A stretch of DNA of 12,034 bases from assembly GCA_023453725.1 (NCBI GenBank), contig JAEXTB010000026.1, forward strand, positions 1 to 12,034, in the 5' to 3' direction. The notes beneath the pieces were generated by a model, which was not told the DNA's origin, searched no databases, and saw only the letters and a list, made by a program, of their open reading frames with translations. Positions 1 to 6,329 of this stretch are shown in pieces. The DNA is from Bacillota bacterium. Lineage in GTDB: Bacteria > Bacillota > Clostridia > Christensenellales > CAG-138. A program made the position numbers and the translations under genes. Position 1 is the first letter of the stretch, and each line of letters begins with the position of its first letter.

Positions 1-1
1 C

Positions 2-29
2 CGGGCGGGGCATATGCCCCGCCCGTTTT
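2..29 (+). terminator. Intrinsic terminator of an upstream gene
   Basis: A perfect 10-bp GC-rich stem (arms 2-11 and 16-25, loop ATAT) is followed by TTTT at 26-29. It most likely ends a plus-strand gene lying left of the window. Confidence 0.8.
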
Positions 30-114
30 CCGTTCGGGTGATTGATCGGAGCTTTTTATAGCGCACCCGCTTTGCAATACGTTCTTTTCTTTACGGTTTA
101 TTAAGAATTTGGCC

Positions 115-141
115 TTGACGCGTTCAGGGTTGCATGATATT
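115..141 (+). promoter_or_regulatory. Possible promoter of the kinase-receiver operon
   Basis: TTGACG (115-120) matches five of six bases of the -35 consensus. The best -10 candidate is GATATT (136-141), at a short 15-bp spacing. The location, about 40 nt before the kinase start, is right, but the -10 is weak, so this is only a candidate. Confidence 0.25.
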
Positions 142-181
142 GATAAGAGACAGATGAATTATGAATAAATGGTGAATAACG

Positions 182-2407
182 ATGGAGTGCAGACTAGGCG
201 AAATTGTACATGAAAATGAGGCGTACATCAATCCTTTGGCAACATCGTCTGACTTAGCAGCCCACAGGGATTACGAGGCAATCATACTGCGCCAAAATAC
301 CATACTAAGATCTATCAATAAAATCTATGAAGCGGCATTGTATTGCCAAAACGAGCAGGAGCTTGGCACGGCCTGTTTACAATTGGTTGAGGTTGAAACC
401 GGGGCGGCGTTCGGGTTTATTTATGAAACAGGCAGGGAGGGTTGCCTGACCGTTCCAGTTGCGTTCAAGTCAAAGCTCCACGGATTTCAACATGCAGCCA
501 ATGAAAACGGATGCGGCCTGAACCTGAAAACTCTGTGCGATATGATAATAAAAGACGGCAAAAGTCTGCTGGTCAATTTTCCTATAAAAGAGGACGGAAG
601 TCTTTCCGTATTCCCGGAAATCGCGGCATTCCTGGGAGTCCCCTTCGTTTGCGGTCATAAAGTGGCGGGCATCATAGCGGTTGCCGATCGTTTGGGGGGC
701 TTCAGGGCGGAAGACGAGGAACTTCTAAAAGCGCTGGCTCCTACCATATTTGAAGTGCTTTTTAGGAAGCGTACCGAAAAAGCAATGCGGGAAAATGAAT
801 TGCTGATGCGAACCATTATGGAGAGCGCCTCGGATTTCATGTTTATCAAAGACAAGGACAGCAGGATCGTAATGGTCAACCATGCTTATGGCAAGGTTTT
901 TGGTGTGGATATTAACAGCGTAATCGGCAAAAACGATTATGATCTGTATTCCGATCCTGAGATGGTAAGAAAAATTATTGAGAACGACCAGTATGTCATG
1001 CAGACCGGCGAGGTTTTGCTCTGTGAAGAATCCGCCATGACAATGGATGGGTATAAAACCTACTCTCTCTCAAAGGTGCCATGGCGGGACACCGATGGCA
1101 AAATACTGGGCATTCTGGGGGTTGCCCATGATATTACAAAACTAAAGCATACAGAGGCATCCTTGCAGGATATGGTTGCCTCTTTGCAATATAGTAAAAA
1201 GTATATTGGCATTTTGTATGAGACGACAGGTGCGTTGTTAAAGAGCGTTACGCCGCGCCGGGAGATCGCGCAATTATGCAGCAAGGTAATGGGGTTTCTT
1301 GATTGCCATGTATTCTTTAACTACTTATTGGACGAAAACGAAACAGTCATGCACCTGAACGCCTGCGAAGGCATTCCCCAAACATACCGGCGGCAAGTTG
1401 AACACCTGACTGTTGGGGCTATTGCTTTCGGGTGGCCGGTGCAGGGCGAAAGCGTGATAGAAGTGAATATTCAGGAGGCCGTAGACCCCAGAGCGGAACT
1501 GTTAAAGTCCTTTGGAATTCGGGCATATATTCGCTACCCACTCAGTTTAAATGACAAAACATTTGGCTCTCTTTCGTTTGGCACACGATCCCGGGATCGG
1601 TTTCGTGAGGACGAACGGATACTCCTGAAAACTTTGGCGGAAAGCATTTCTGTTGCCATCTCCAGAAAAGAGAATGAGGAAACGTTAATCAAACAGGCGG
1701 AAGAGCTAAAGCGCGCCGATAACAACAAGAACGAATTTTTCGCCGCAGTGTCACATGAATTGCGCAATCCGCTTGCTACAATCATGGCGGGAATATCTTT
1801 GTTGGATATTGCAGATGATGAGGGACTACAGAAGAAAGCAAAATCTATCATGAAGCGGCAAACAAAGCAATTGAGCAAGCTCGTCGAGGATTTACTGGAT
1901 ATTACCCGCATCACGCAGCAGAAAATTGAACTGAAAAAAGAGAGGCTGGAGTTGAATGGGCTGGTATTCGCAATTACCGATGATGTAAGAAATCTGTTTG
2001 AGGAAAAGAAGATACGCTTGGAGACATCCCTTCATGTCCAGCCGATTTATGTTTATGCCGATCCGGTTCGCCTGCATCAGATCATAGGGAATCTATTACA
2101 CAACGCTTCCAAATTTACTGACCGGGGGGGTGTGGTGGAAGTTTCCGTTTCTCAGGAAACCAATTGGGCGATTATTACTGTAAAAGACAATGGAAAAGGC
2201 ATAGACCCGGAGTTTTTGCCGATTGTATTCGAGCCGTTCAAACAAGCAGACAAATCCATGGACAGGCGATACGGCGGATTGGGGTTAGGATTATCGATTG
2301 TAAAAGGGATTGCGCAGGTGCATGGCGGCAGGGTAAAAGCATATAGCGGAGGCATTGGAAAAGGATCGGAATTTGTTATTTCCTTACCTGTTCACGATGA
2401 AATTTAG
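182..2407 (+). CDS. Soluble sensor histidine kinase, GAF-PAS-GAF-HisKA-HATPase_c
   Basis: A 741-residue kinase with no membrane segment or signal peptide, so it should sense a cytoplasmic signal. Domains in order: GAF about 42-195, PAS about 205-320 (ending in the typical GVAHDIT), a second GAF about 345-495, a short coiled linker, HisKA about 513-580 with H-box SHELRNP (His525), and HATPase about 625-737 with N-box (Asn637/Asn641), G1 DNGKGI (669-674), F-box FEPF and G2 GGLGLGLS. All catalytic motifs are intact, so it should autophosphorylate. The ATG at 182 has no strong Shine-Dalgarno and other frames upstream close quickly, so the start is the least certain part. A receiver gene follows after 10 bp and is the obvious phosphotransfer partner. 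Orphan kinases of this type phosphorylate Spo0A directly in clostridia; whether this one does is inference from the nearby Spo0A-like genes. Confidence 0.9.
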   Translation: MECRLGEIVHENEAYINPLATSSDLAAHRDYEAIILRQNTILRSINKIYEAALYCQNEQELGTACLQLVEVETGAAFGFIYETGREGCLTVPVAFKSKLHGFQHAANENGCGLNLKTLCDMIIKDGKSLLVNFPIKEDGSLSVFPEIAAFLGVPFVCGHKVAGIIAVADRLGGFRAEDEELLKALAPTIFEVLFRKRTEKAMRENELLMRTIMESASDFMFIKDKDSRIVMVNHAYGKVFGVDINSVIGKNDYDLYSDPEMVRKIIENDQYVMQTGEVLLCEESAMTMDGYKTYSLSKVPWRDTDGKILGILGVAHDITKLKHTEASLQDMVASLQYSKKYIGILYETTGALLKSVTPRREIAQLCSKVMGFLDCHVFFNYLLDENETVMHLNACEGIPQTYRRQVEHLTVGAIAFGWPVQGESVIEVNIQEAVDPRAELLKSFGIRAYIRYPLSLNDKTFGSLSFGTRSRDRFREDERILLKTLAESISVAISRKENEETLIKQAEELKRADNNKNEFFAAVSHELRNPLATIMAGISLLDIADDEGLQKKAKSIMKRQTKQLSKLVEDLLDITRITQQKIELKKERLELNGLVFAITDDVRNLFEEKKIRLETSLHVQPIYVYADPVRLHQIIGNLLHNASKFTDRGGVVEVSVSQETNWAIITVKDNGKGIDPEFLPIVFEPFKQADKSMDRRYGGLGLGLSIVKGIAQVHGGRVKAYSGGIGKGSEFVISLPVHDEI

Positions 2408-2417
2408 GTTAAGCCAT

Positions 2418-2834
2418 ATGGATGCGTACAGATTAAAAGTTCTTTTAGCAGATGACAATCTCGATTTTTTATATCTGCTTGGTGCAATCGTAAAGCAATT
2501 GGGTCATTCGTGCATTTCGGCTTGCGATGGGCCGACGGCAATCAAAAAAACCATGGAATGGAAACCGGATCTGATATTCTGCGATATTGGATTGCCGGGA
2601 ATTGATGGGTTTATGGTGGCAAAAACAATCAAGCAAAACCCGGAAATGAAGAAAAGCTACGTTGTAGCCCTGACTGGATATGCGGGGGAGCATGCTGCGA
2701 GGCGCACCGCCGAATCAGGGTTTGACTTTTATCGTTCGAAGCCGGTAAGCATAGACGATATCAAGCAAATACTTGCAGTCGTTCAAACAAGCATGGCAAC
2801 ACCTGAACAGACTGATGAGGCACAGTCTGTTTAA
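2418..2834 (+). CDS. Stand-alone receiver (CheY-like) protein
   Basis: A 138-residue single REC domain with all key residues: acidic pair Asp12-Asp13, phospho-acceptor Asp56 in FCDIGLPG, Thr86 in ALTGYAG and Lys108 in SKP. The DIGLPG...ALTGYA signature is that of receivers fused to the C-terminus of hybrid histidine kinases rather than of Spo0F or OmpR regulators. It lies 10 bp behind a kinase without a receiver, so the pair reads like a hybrid kinase split into two genes. I chose the ATG at 2418 because an AGG (2406-2408) lies 9 nt upstream and the REC fold starts right after it; an in-frame ATG at 2397, inside the kinase gene, has no ribosome binding site. There is no output domain, so it should act as phosphate carrier, sink or protein-binding switch. 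Its stop codon overlaps that of the convergent gene. Confidence 0.88.
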   Translation: MDAYRLKVLLADDNLDFLYLLGAIVKQLGHSCISACDGPTAIKKTMEWKPDLIFCDIGLPGIDGFMVAKTIKQNPEMKKSYVVALTGYAGEHAARRTAESGFDFYRSKPVSIDDIKQILAVVQTSMATPEQTDEAQSV

Positions 2835-3208
2835 TGGTTACATGCTGTCAGGAAACGTATCTGCTTTATCAAGGTTTCCAACTCGATAGGTTTTTTAAAG
2901 TAGGTGCGGGCGCCAAGCGCCAAAGCCTCGCTCTTAATGACGGTGTTGCTGAGTGCTGATGTTACAACGATGATAGGCTGATTAGGCAGCGTATGGATTT
3001 TCCGAAGAACTTCAATGCCATCCATATCTGGCATCACAAGGTCCAATATGAGCACATCCGGCTTTTCTTGCTGTAACAGCTCAAACGTTTCAGCGCCGTT
3101 TCGGGCGACCCCTGAAATCTCCAGATCATCGCATAATGCAATATAATGTTTGATCAGGTTGGTTAAATCTTCGTTATCGTCAGCGATTAATACTCTTTGT
3201 TTCCGCAA
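2831..3208 (-). CDS. Spo0A-type receiver domain without DNA-binding domain
   Basis: A 125-residue REC domain closest in pattern to the Spo0A receiver: VLIADDNEDL at the start, ISGVARNGAE, and VLILDLVMPDMDGIEVL. The phospho-acceptor is present (Asp56), as are Asp10-Asp11, Ser84 and Lys106 in KKP. Unlike Spo0A it stops after the receiver. The chosen start is a TTG at 3208 preceded by GAAGAGGGG (3224-3216), which gives an N-terminus aligned with Spo0A; a longer reading from ATG 3283 has no ribosome binding site and adds a basic, proline-containing tail atypical of the family. It follows the SLOG gene by 71 bp, probably in one transcript. As Spo0A activates by receiver dimerisation, a free Spo0A-like receiver could bind a full-length partner or drain phosphate; that is inference. 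Confidence 0.85.
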   Translation of the reverse strand: MRKQRVLIADDNEDLTNLIKHYIALCDDLEISGVARNGAETFELLQQEKPDVLILDLVMPDMDGIEVLRKIHTLPNQPIIVVTSALSNTVIKSEALALGARTYFKKPIELETLIKQIRFLTACNH

Positions 3209-3279
3209 TGGTGGGCCCCTCTTCTTTGGCGCTGTTTGCTTATATTTCCGCAGGCGTGGAGCAAAGCGCAACACAAATA

Positions 3280-3816
3280 TCATGTGAAAAAAAACTTTCG
3301 TTTCGTTTTAAAATCATTGTGATTCAAAATAATAATGTCCAAGCCGGAGCTTTCCGCACATGCGATCATGCCTTTGATACCGTCATTCTTGCCGTACCAT
3401 ACGGCGATCATGTGGGATGATTGTGCGATCATGTATTGGTTTCTTTCCTCAACGCAACCGGCATGGTACTGCTTCGCCATCGTAACAACAGCATTCGCCT
3501 GTGATAGTATCCGCCCATGCCTCTGTGAATAGGTTCGATCCAGACGATGGACTTTTTTTTGATACGGCAAAGCCACAATAAGCCGAATGTTCTTTTCCGG
3601 ATAAGCATGTTTTATATCAAGCACCGATTCTGCAAACCAAATCTCCGGCCAGCTATCTACACCTGTAATGAATGTCGTGCATCCCTTATTAATCATCAAC
3701 TCGATTTCTAGCGCAAGTTTCAGAATAAATTTAATACAGTCAGGATTCCCTTCGTCATATCCGTATAATAGACTTTGCGGCCCCTGTGCGGCAAAGCAGC
3801 AGACGGTATCCTTCAT
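3280..3816 (-). CDS. Divergent SLOG / YpsA-like (DUF1273-type) protein
   Basis: A 178-residue protein that follows the pattern of the clostridial SLOG proteins related to YpsA: an N-terminal CCF-x6-L-x-YGYDE block, a G-x3-FI-x-G strand (45-52), an AE-x2-LD helix (62-67), a YPEKNI-type strand, RNQYM (125-129) and IAVWYG (137-142). The ligand-binding signatures have drifted: the usual FTGHRP is FAAQGP, the glycine-rich GMALGVD-type loop is GVDSWPE, and the GGT near the C-terminus is DGIKG. SLOG folds usually bind nucleotides or nucleotide-derived ligands; this copy may bind something else or have become a purely protein-interacting subunit. Start ATG 3816 has GGGGG 6 nt upstream. It precedes the Spo0A-type receiver on the same strand and is divergent from the Spo0A-like gene. 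The family call is firm; the role is unknown. Confidence 0.75.
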   Translation of the reverse strand: MKDTVCCFAAQGPQSLLYGYDEGNPDCIKFILKLALEIELMINKGCTTFITGVDSWPEIWFAESVLDIKHAYPEKNIRLIVALPYQKKVHRLDRTYSQRHGRILSQANAVVTMAKQYHAGCVEERNQYMIAQSSHMIAVWYGKNDGIKGMIACAESSGLDIIILNHNDFKTKRKFFFT

Positions 3817-3840
3817 TCATTTCCCCCATCAATGTTTGGC

Positions 3841-3930
3841 GATGACAAATCTGCATTTTTATTACTTTTGAATGATGTGTTGACATGACTCCAAGCGCGT
3901 GATGCGTATAAATCCTGTGATATCGACAAA
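3841..3930 (-). promoter_or_regulatory. 0A-box-like sites in the divergent control region
   Basis: On the minus strand, TTTGTCGAT (3930-3922) matches eight of nine positions of the Spo0A-binding 0A box (TTTGTCRAA), and TTTGTCATC (3849-3841) matches seven. Both lie between the SLOG-receiver operon and the Spo0A-like gene, where an autoregulated Spo0A-type protein would bind. Such short sites also occur by chance. Confidence 0.4.
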
Positions 3931-3953
3931 ATAACACGACATCTTATCCCTTG

Positions 3954-3982
3954 TTGCTCAGATTCTACCATGATATTATACT
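3954..3982 (+). promoter_or_regulatory. Candidate promoter of the Spo0A-like gene
   Basis: TATACT (3977-3982, five of six) lies 17 bp after TTGCTC (3954-3959, TTG only conserved). An overlapping alternative is TTGTTG (3951) with TATTAT (3974-3979). Transcription would start near 3989, giving a leader of about 70 nt before the TTG start codon. Confidence 0.4.
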
Positions 3983-4059
3983 ATTATACAGATAAATCAT
4001 AGCTTATTCTATTCGTGTTTATTCAAATCGTAATCAGAACGGGGAGCAGGAGTATCACA

Positions 4060-4914
4060 TTGACGAAGTATACGATTTTACTTGTGGATGATAATCCGGA
4101 ATATCAGAGCTCTGTGCGTGATTACCTTATTGTGCAGGAACAGATCTGCCAGGTGGATATCGCGGCGGATGGCTTTCAAGCCCTTGAAAAACTAAGGGTT
4201 TATAGATATGATATTATACTGATGGAACTGATCATGCCCAATATGGATGGGTTGAGCCTGCTTGAACACCTTAACCGGATGGGCGGGGAGAAGCCCGCTG
4301 TTATCATCGTCTCAGCTATCCGGAATGAAAGTATGATAAGCTATGCATTTACGCTCGGGGTAAGCCATTTCCTCATCAAGCCGATAGATCCGCAAACGCT
4401 TTACCGGCGGGTGTTACAAACGCTTGACGCACCTTTTGCTGAGCATAACCATGCAATTCGCCCCGCCTTGTCCAAGCAAACACTTAATGAAGAGGTCACA
4501 TATATTTTGCTCACCGCGGGGATCCCGGCACACGTCAAAGGGTATCATTATCTGCGGGAAGGTATTTGCATGGCATTCTATAAGCCAAAACTGATTAACC
4601 AGTTGACTAAGGGCTTATATCCGGGCATTGCCAAGAAATTTTCAACATCACCAAGCAAGGTGGAACGGGATATCCGCCATGCAATCGAAGTTGCGTGGAT
4701 GCGTGAAAAACTCGTAAACATCAATGAAATATTCGGCTGCAACATCTATACCAAGTACGAAAAGCCTACCAACGGCGGGCTGATTGGGCTGATTGCGGAG
4801 AGGCTGCTCATGAAGTACGGTTCTGAGAAAGGAATATCCCCGGAAAAAGCAAGGCATCAGGATTACCTGGCTGATTTGGCAAGGGAGAAAGATTATTACA
4901 AGGTGTTTGCCTGA
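4060..4914 (+). CDS. Spo0A-like response regulator with Glu at the phosphorylation site
   Basis: A 284-residue protein with receiver (1-115) and Spo0A_C DNA-binding domain (about 142-262). The C-terminal part carries the hallmark Spo0A strings GIPAHVKGYHYLREGI, LYPGIAKKF and SKVERDIRHAIEVAW (recognition helix region), and KPTNG. The receiver keeps Asp10-Asp11, Ser85 and Lys107, but the phospho-acceptor is Glu56 (codon GAA 4225-4227, in LMELIMPNMDG); Bacillus subtilis Spo0A has Asp56 there. The start is TTG 4060, with AGGAG (4048-4052) 7 nt upstream; this makes the N-terminus MTKYTILLVDDN coincide with Spo0A numbering. The GTG at 4015 has no such site. About 20-30 residues extend past the usual Spo0A end. 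It probably binds 0A-box DNA without Asp phosphorylation; a genuine spo0A is presumably elsewhere. Divergent from the SLOG-receiver operon. Confidence 0.9.
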   Translation: MTKYTILLVDDNPEYQSSVRDYLIVQEQICQVDIAADGFQALEKLRVYRYDIILMELIMPNMDGLSLLEHLNRMGGEKPAVIIVSAIRNESMISYAFTLGVSHFLIKPIDPQTLYRRVLQTLDAPFAEHNHAIRPALSKQTLNEEVTYILLTAGIPAHVKGYHYLREGICMAFYKPKLINQLTKGLYPGIAKKFSTSPSKVERDIRHAIEVAWMREKLVNINEIFGCNIYTKYEKPTNGGLIGLIAERLLMKYGSEKGISPEKARHQDYLADLAREKDYYKVFA

Positions 4915-4962
4915 TTTAGAGCGAGAGCTTCATTCGCAAAAAGCACAAACAGCTTACGCTGC

Positions 4963-4994
4963 AAAAAAACCGCCGGGAATTTCGGCGGTTCTTT
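4963..4994 (-). terminator. Intrinsic terminator, probably bidirectional
   Basis: An 8-bp stem (4968-4975 with 4983-4990, loop 7 nt). Read on the minus strand it ends in seven T (4969-4963), a strong terminator for the small gene at 5042-5167. On the plus strand the tail is TTCTTT, so it may also end the Spo0A-like transcript. Confidence 0.75.
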
Positions 4995-5041
4995 ACTGGG
5001 TGGGGCAATGCGCTAGAAACGGAGCCGGTGAGTGGCGCTAG

Positions 5042-5167
5042 TCACTCCCTGGCATCATCATCGTCTCTTAGCCTTCCTACCGGCCTTGTCCAATCTCCGG
5101 CAAGATGTTTTACCCGCAGACTGGGTGCAAAAATTTCATTTGCTCTATTTGCAACGTATTTTTTCAT
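5042..5167 (-). CDS. Small charged protein of 41 residues, unknown function
   Basis: A short frame starting at ATG 5167 with a full AAGGAG (5180-5175) at the ideal 7-nt spacing and ending at TGA 5042, about 50 bp before a strong minus-strand terminator. The peptide begins MKKYVANRANEIF, has a central HLAGDWTRP, and ends in an acidic tail with four consecutive Asp followed by ARE. There is no signal peptide or membrane segment. No family is recognised. The combination of ribosome binding site, ATG and terminator makes a real gene more likely than chance. It lies between the Spo0A-like gene and a two-component operon, converging on the former; a link to either is untested. Confidence 0.55.
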   Translation of the reverse strand: MKKYVANRANEIFAPSLRVKHLAGDWTRPVGRLRDDDDARE

Positions 5168-5239
5168 GTATACTCTCCTTTTCGCTTTTGTTGTAATAAT
5201 AGAAATTCCACGCACACGCAATGTTTATGCGCGTATTGG

Positions 5240-5479
5240 GGAGAAACCGTTGCGATTGATCCGCAGCGGCATTGCCTGTTTGTGGGACAAAATCCTGTTT
5301 TTGAAGGTGAAGTGCCGGGAACAAGGCTGGATATTAAAAAAATTAAAAATATTTTTATTATAAGCTGAAATCCATGTCCCAATTGCCCCCGCACAATGTG
5401 TACACGTAATAGAACCACGCAACCGCATGAAAGGCTGCATGCGGGTATTATTGGAAACTCCTCGTCAACCTCTCTATGA
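5240..5479 (+). other. Possible decayed coding stretch interrupted by TGA
   Basis: One plus-strand frame reads with coding-like codons from about 5240: GETVAIDPQ, LFVGQNPVFEGEVPG, then basic and hydrophobic residues up to a TGA at 5366-5368, after which the same frame continues NPCPNCPRTMC to a TGA at 5477. No credible start or ribosome binding site is visible and the final stop lies inside a terminator hairpin. It may be the remains of a small zinc-ribbon gene, or chance. No family assigned. The rest of 5168-5454 shows nothing else clear. Confidence 0.2.
5423..5444 (+). other. Hairpin upstream of an orphan terminator
   Basis: CCGCATG and CATGCGG (7-bp arms) flank an 8-nt loop. The hairpin sits about 10 bp before the terminator at 5455-5496. 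The pair could be the 3' end of a small RNA or of a decayed gene transcript. Confidence 0.3.
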
Positions 5480-5496
5480 CGGGGAGTTTTTCTTTT
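5455..5496 (+). terminator. Intrinsic terminator
   Basis: A 12-bp stem with one G-T pair (arms 5455-5466 and 5478-5489, loop 11 nt) runs into a T-rich tail (TTCTTTT). No intact plus-strand gene ends just before it, so what it terminates is unclear. Confidence 0.7.
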
Positions 5497-5551
5497 GGGT
5501 TTGCGTCCACGGTTTCAGTGCACATCGCCATACGAAATCATGCCATAGGCA

Positions 5552-5586
5552 TCTTCATCAATTCTTAATTCATTCCCCTCTATAAT
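5552..5586 (+). promoter_or_regulatory. Promoter with 11-bp direct repeats before the OmpR-type regulator
   Basis: A perfect -10 TATAAT (5581-5586) has no recognisable -35. Instead two adjacent 11-bp repeats, TCTTCATCAAT (5552-5562) and TCTTAATTCAT (5563-5573, eight of eleven identical), cover the -35 position. OmpR-family activators bind repeats of about this period, so the operon may be self-activated. Confidence 0.5.
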
Positions 5587-5630
5587 CTTAATACCATTTT
5601 CCGGTACAATACCCATAAGGGGTGAATGCA

Positions 5631-6329
5631 GTGTACCGTATATTGATTTGCGATGATGATCGCGATATTGTAGCCGCGCTCAATATTTACCTGCGCGCGG
5701 AAGGGTATGAAACCATACTCGCGTACAATGGACGCGAGGCGCTGGAGGCTGTGGGAAAGAATGAAATTCATCTTGCGCTTCTTGATATTATGATGCCGGG
5801 CATGGACGGCATTGCGGCGACTGTGCAGATACGGGAAACAAGCAACATTCCCGTCATATTGCTCACAGCGAAAAGCGAGGACAGCGACAAGGTGCTGGGT
5901 CTTACCATTGGCGCAGACGATTACGTGACAAAACCGTTCAACCCCATGGAAGTGCTTGCGCGCGTCAAATCCCAGCTTCGGCGTTATACGCTATTGGGCG
6001 GCATGGAAGGAAAGGAAAGCTCCCGGCTTGTGTTGGGCGGCATTGTGCTTGACGATGCAGCAAAAACGGTAACGGCAGACGGCGAAGCGGTACCACTTAC
6101 GCCCACCGAATACAGTATTCTGAAATTGTTTATGGAAAAGCCGGGGCATGTGTTTTCTTCGGCTGAGATTTACGCGGCAGTCTGGAAAGGCAGCGCCATC
6201 GGCATGGAAAACACGGTGGCGGTGCATATCCGGCACATCCGGGAGAAGCTTGAAATCAATCCGGCGGAACCAAGATATATCAAAGTCGTCTGGGGACATG
6301 GTTACAAGATGGAGAGGGGATTGTTATGA
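5631..6329 (+). CDS. OmpR/PhoB-family response regulator (VanR-like)
   Basis: A 232-residue transcription factor: receiver 1-115 with acidic Asp8-Asp9, phospho-acceptor Asp52 in ALLDIMMPGMDG, LLTAKSE and Lys in TKPF; winged-helix DNA-binding domain about 128-230 ending in the classic VVWGHGYK. The start is GTG 5631, with AAGGGG (5617-5622) 8 nt upstream; the GTG at 5622 overlaps that site and is unlikely. The stop overlaps the start of the kinase gene (ATGA), so the two are translationally coupled and form a two-component pair. The promoter carries tandem repeats suited to autoregulation. The sequence pattern is like VanR and other clostridial envelope- or antibiotic-stress regulators, but no target gene is adjacent, so the signal is not known. 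Confidence 0.93.
   Translation: MYRILICDDDRDIVAALNIYLRAEGYETILAYNGREALEAVGKNEIHLALLDIMMPGMDGIAATVQIRETSNIPVILLTAKSEDSDKVLGLTIGADDYVTKPFNPMEVLARVKSQLRRYTLLGGMEGKESSRLVLGGIVLDDAAKTVTADGEAVPLTPTEYSILKLFMEKPGHVFSSAEIYAAVWKGSAIGMENTVAVHIRHIREKLEINPAEPRYIKVVWGHGYKMERGLL

Noticed and set aside
5028..5363. Plus-strand open frame of 111 codons with a hydrophobic segment
   Set aside because: It overlaps the better supported small minus-strand gene, has no ribosome binding site, and its composition is not protein-like; the hydrophobic part comes from AT-rich DNA.
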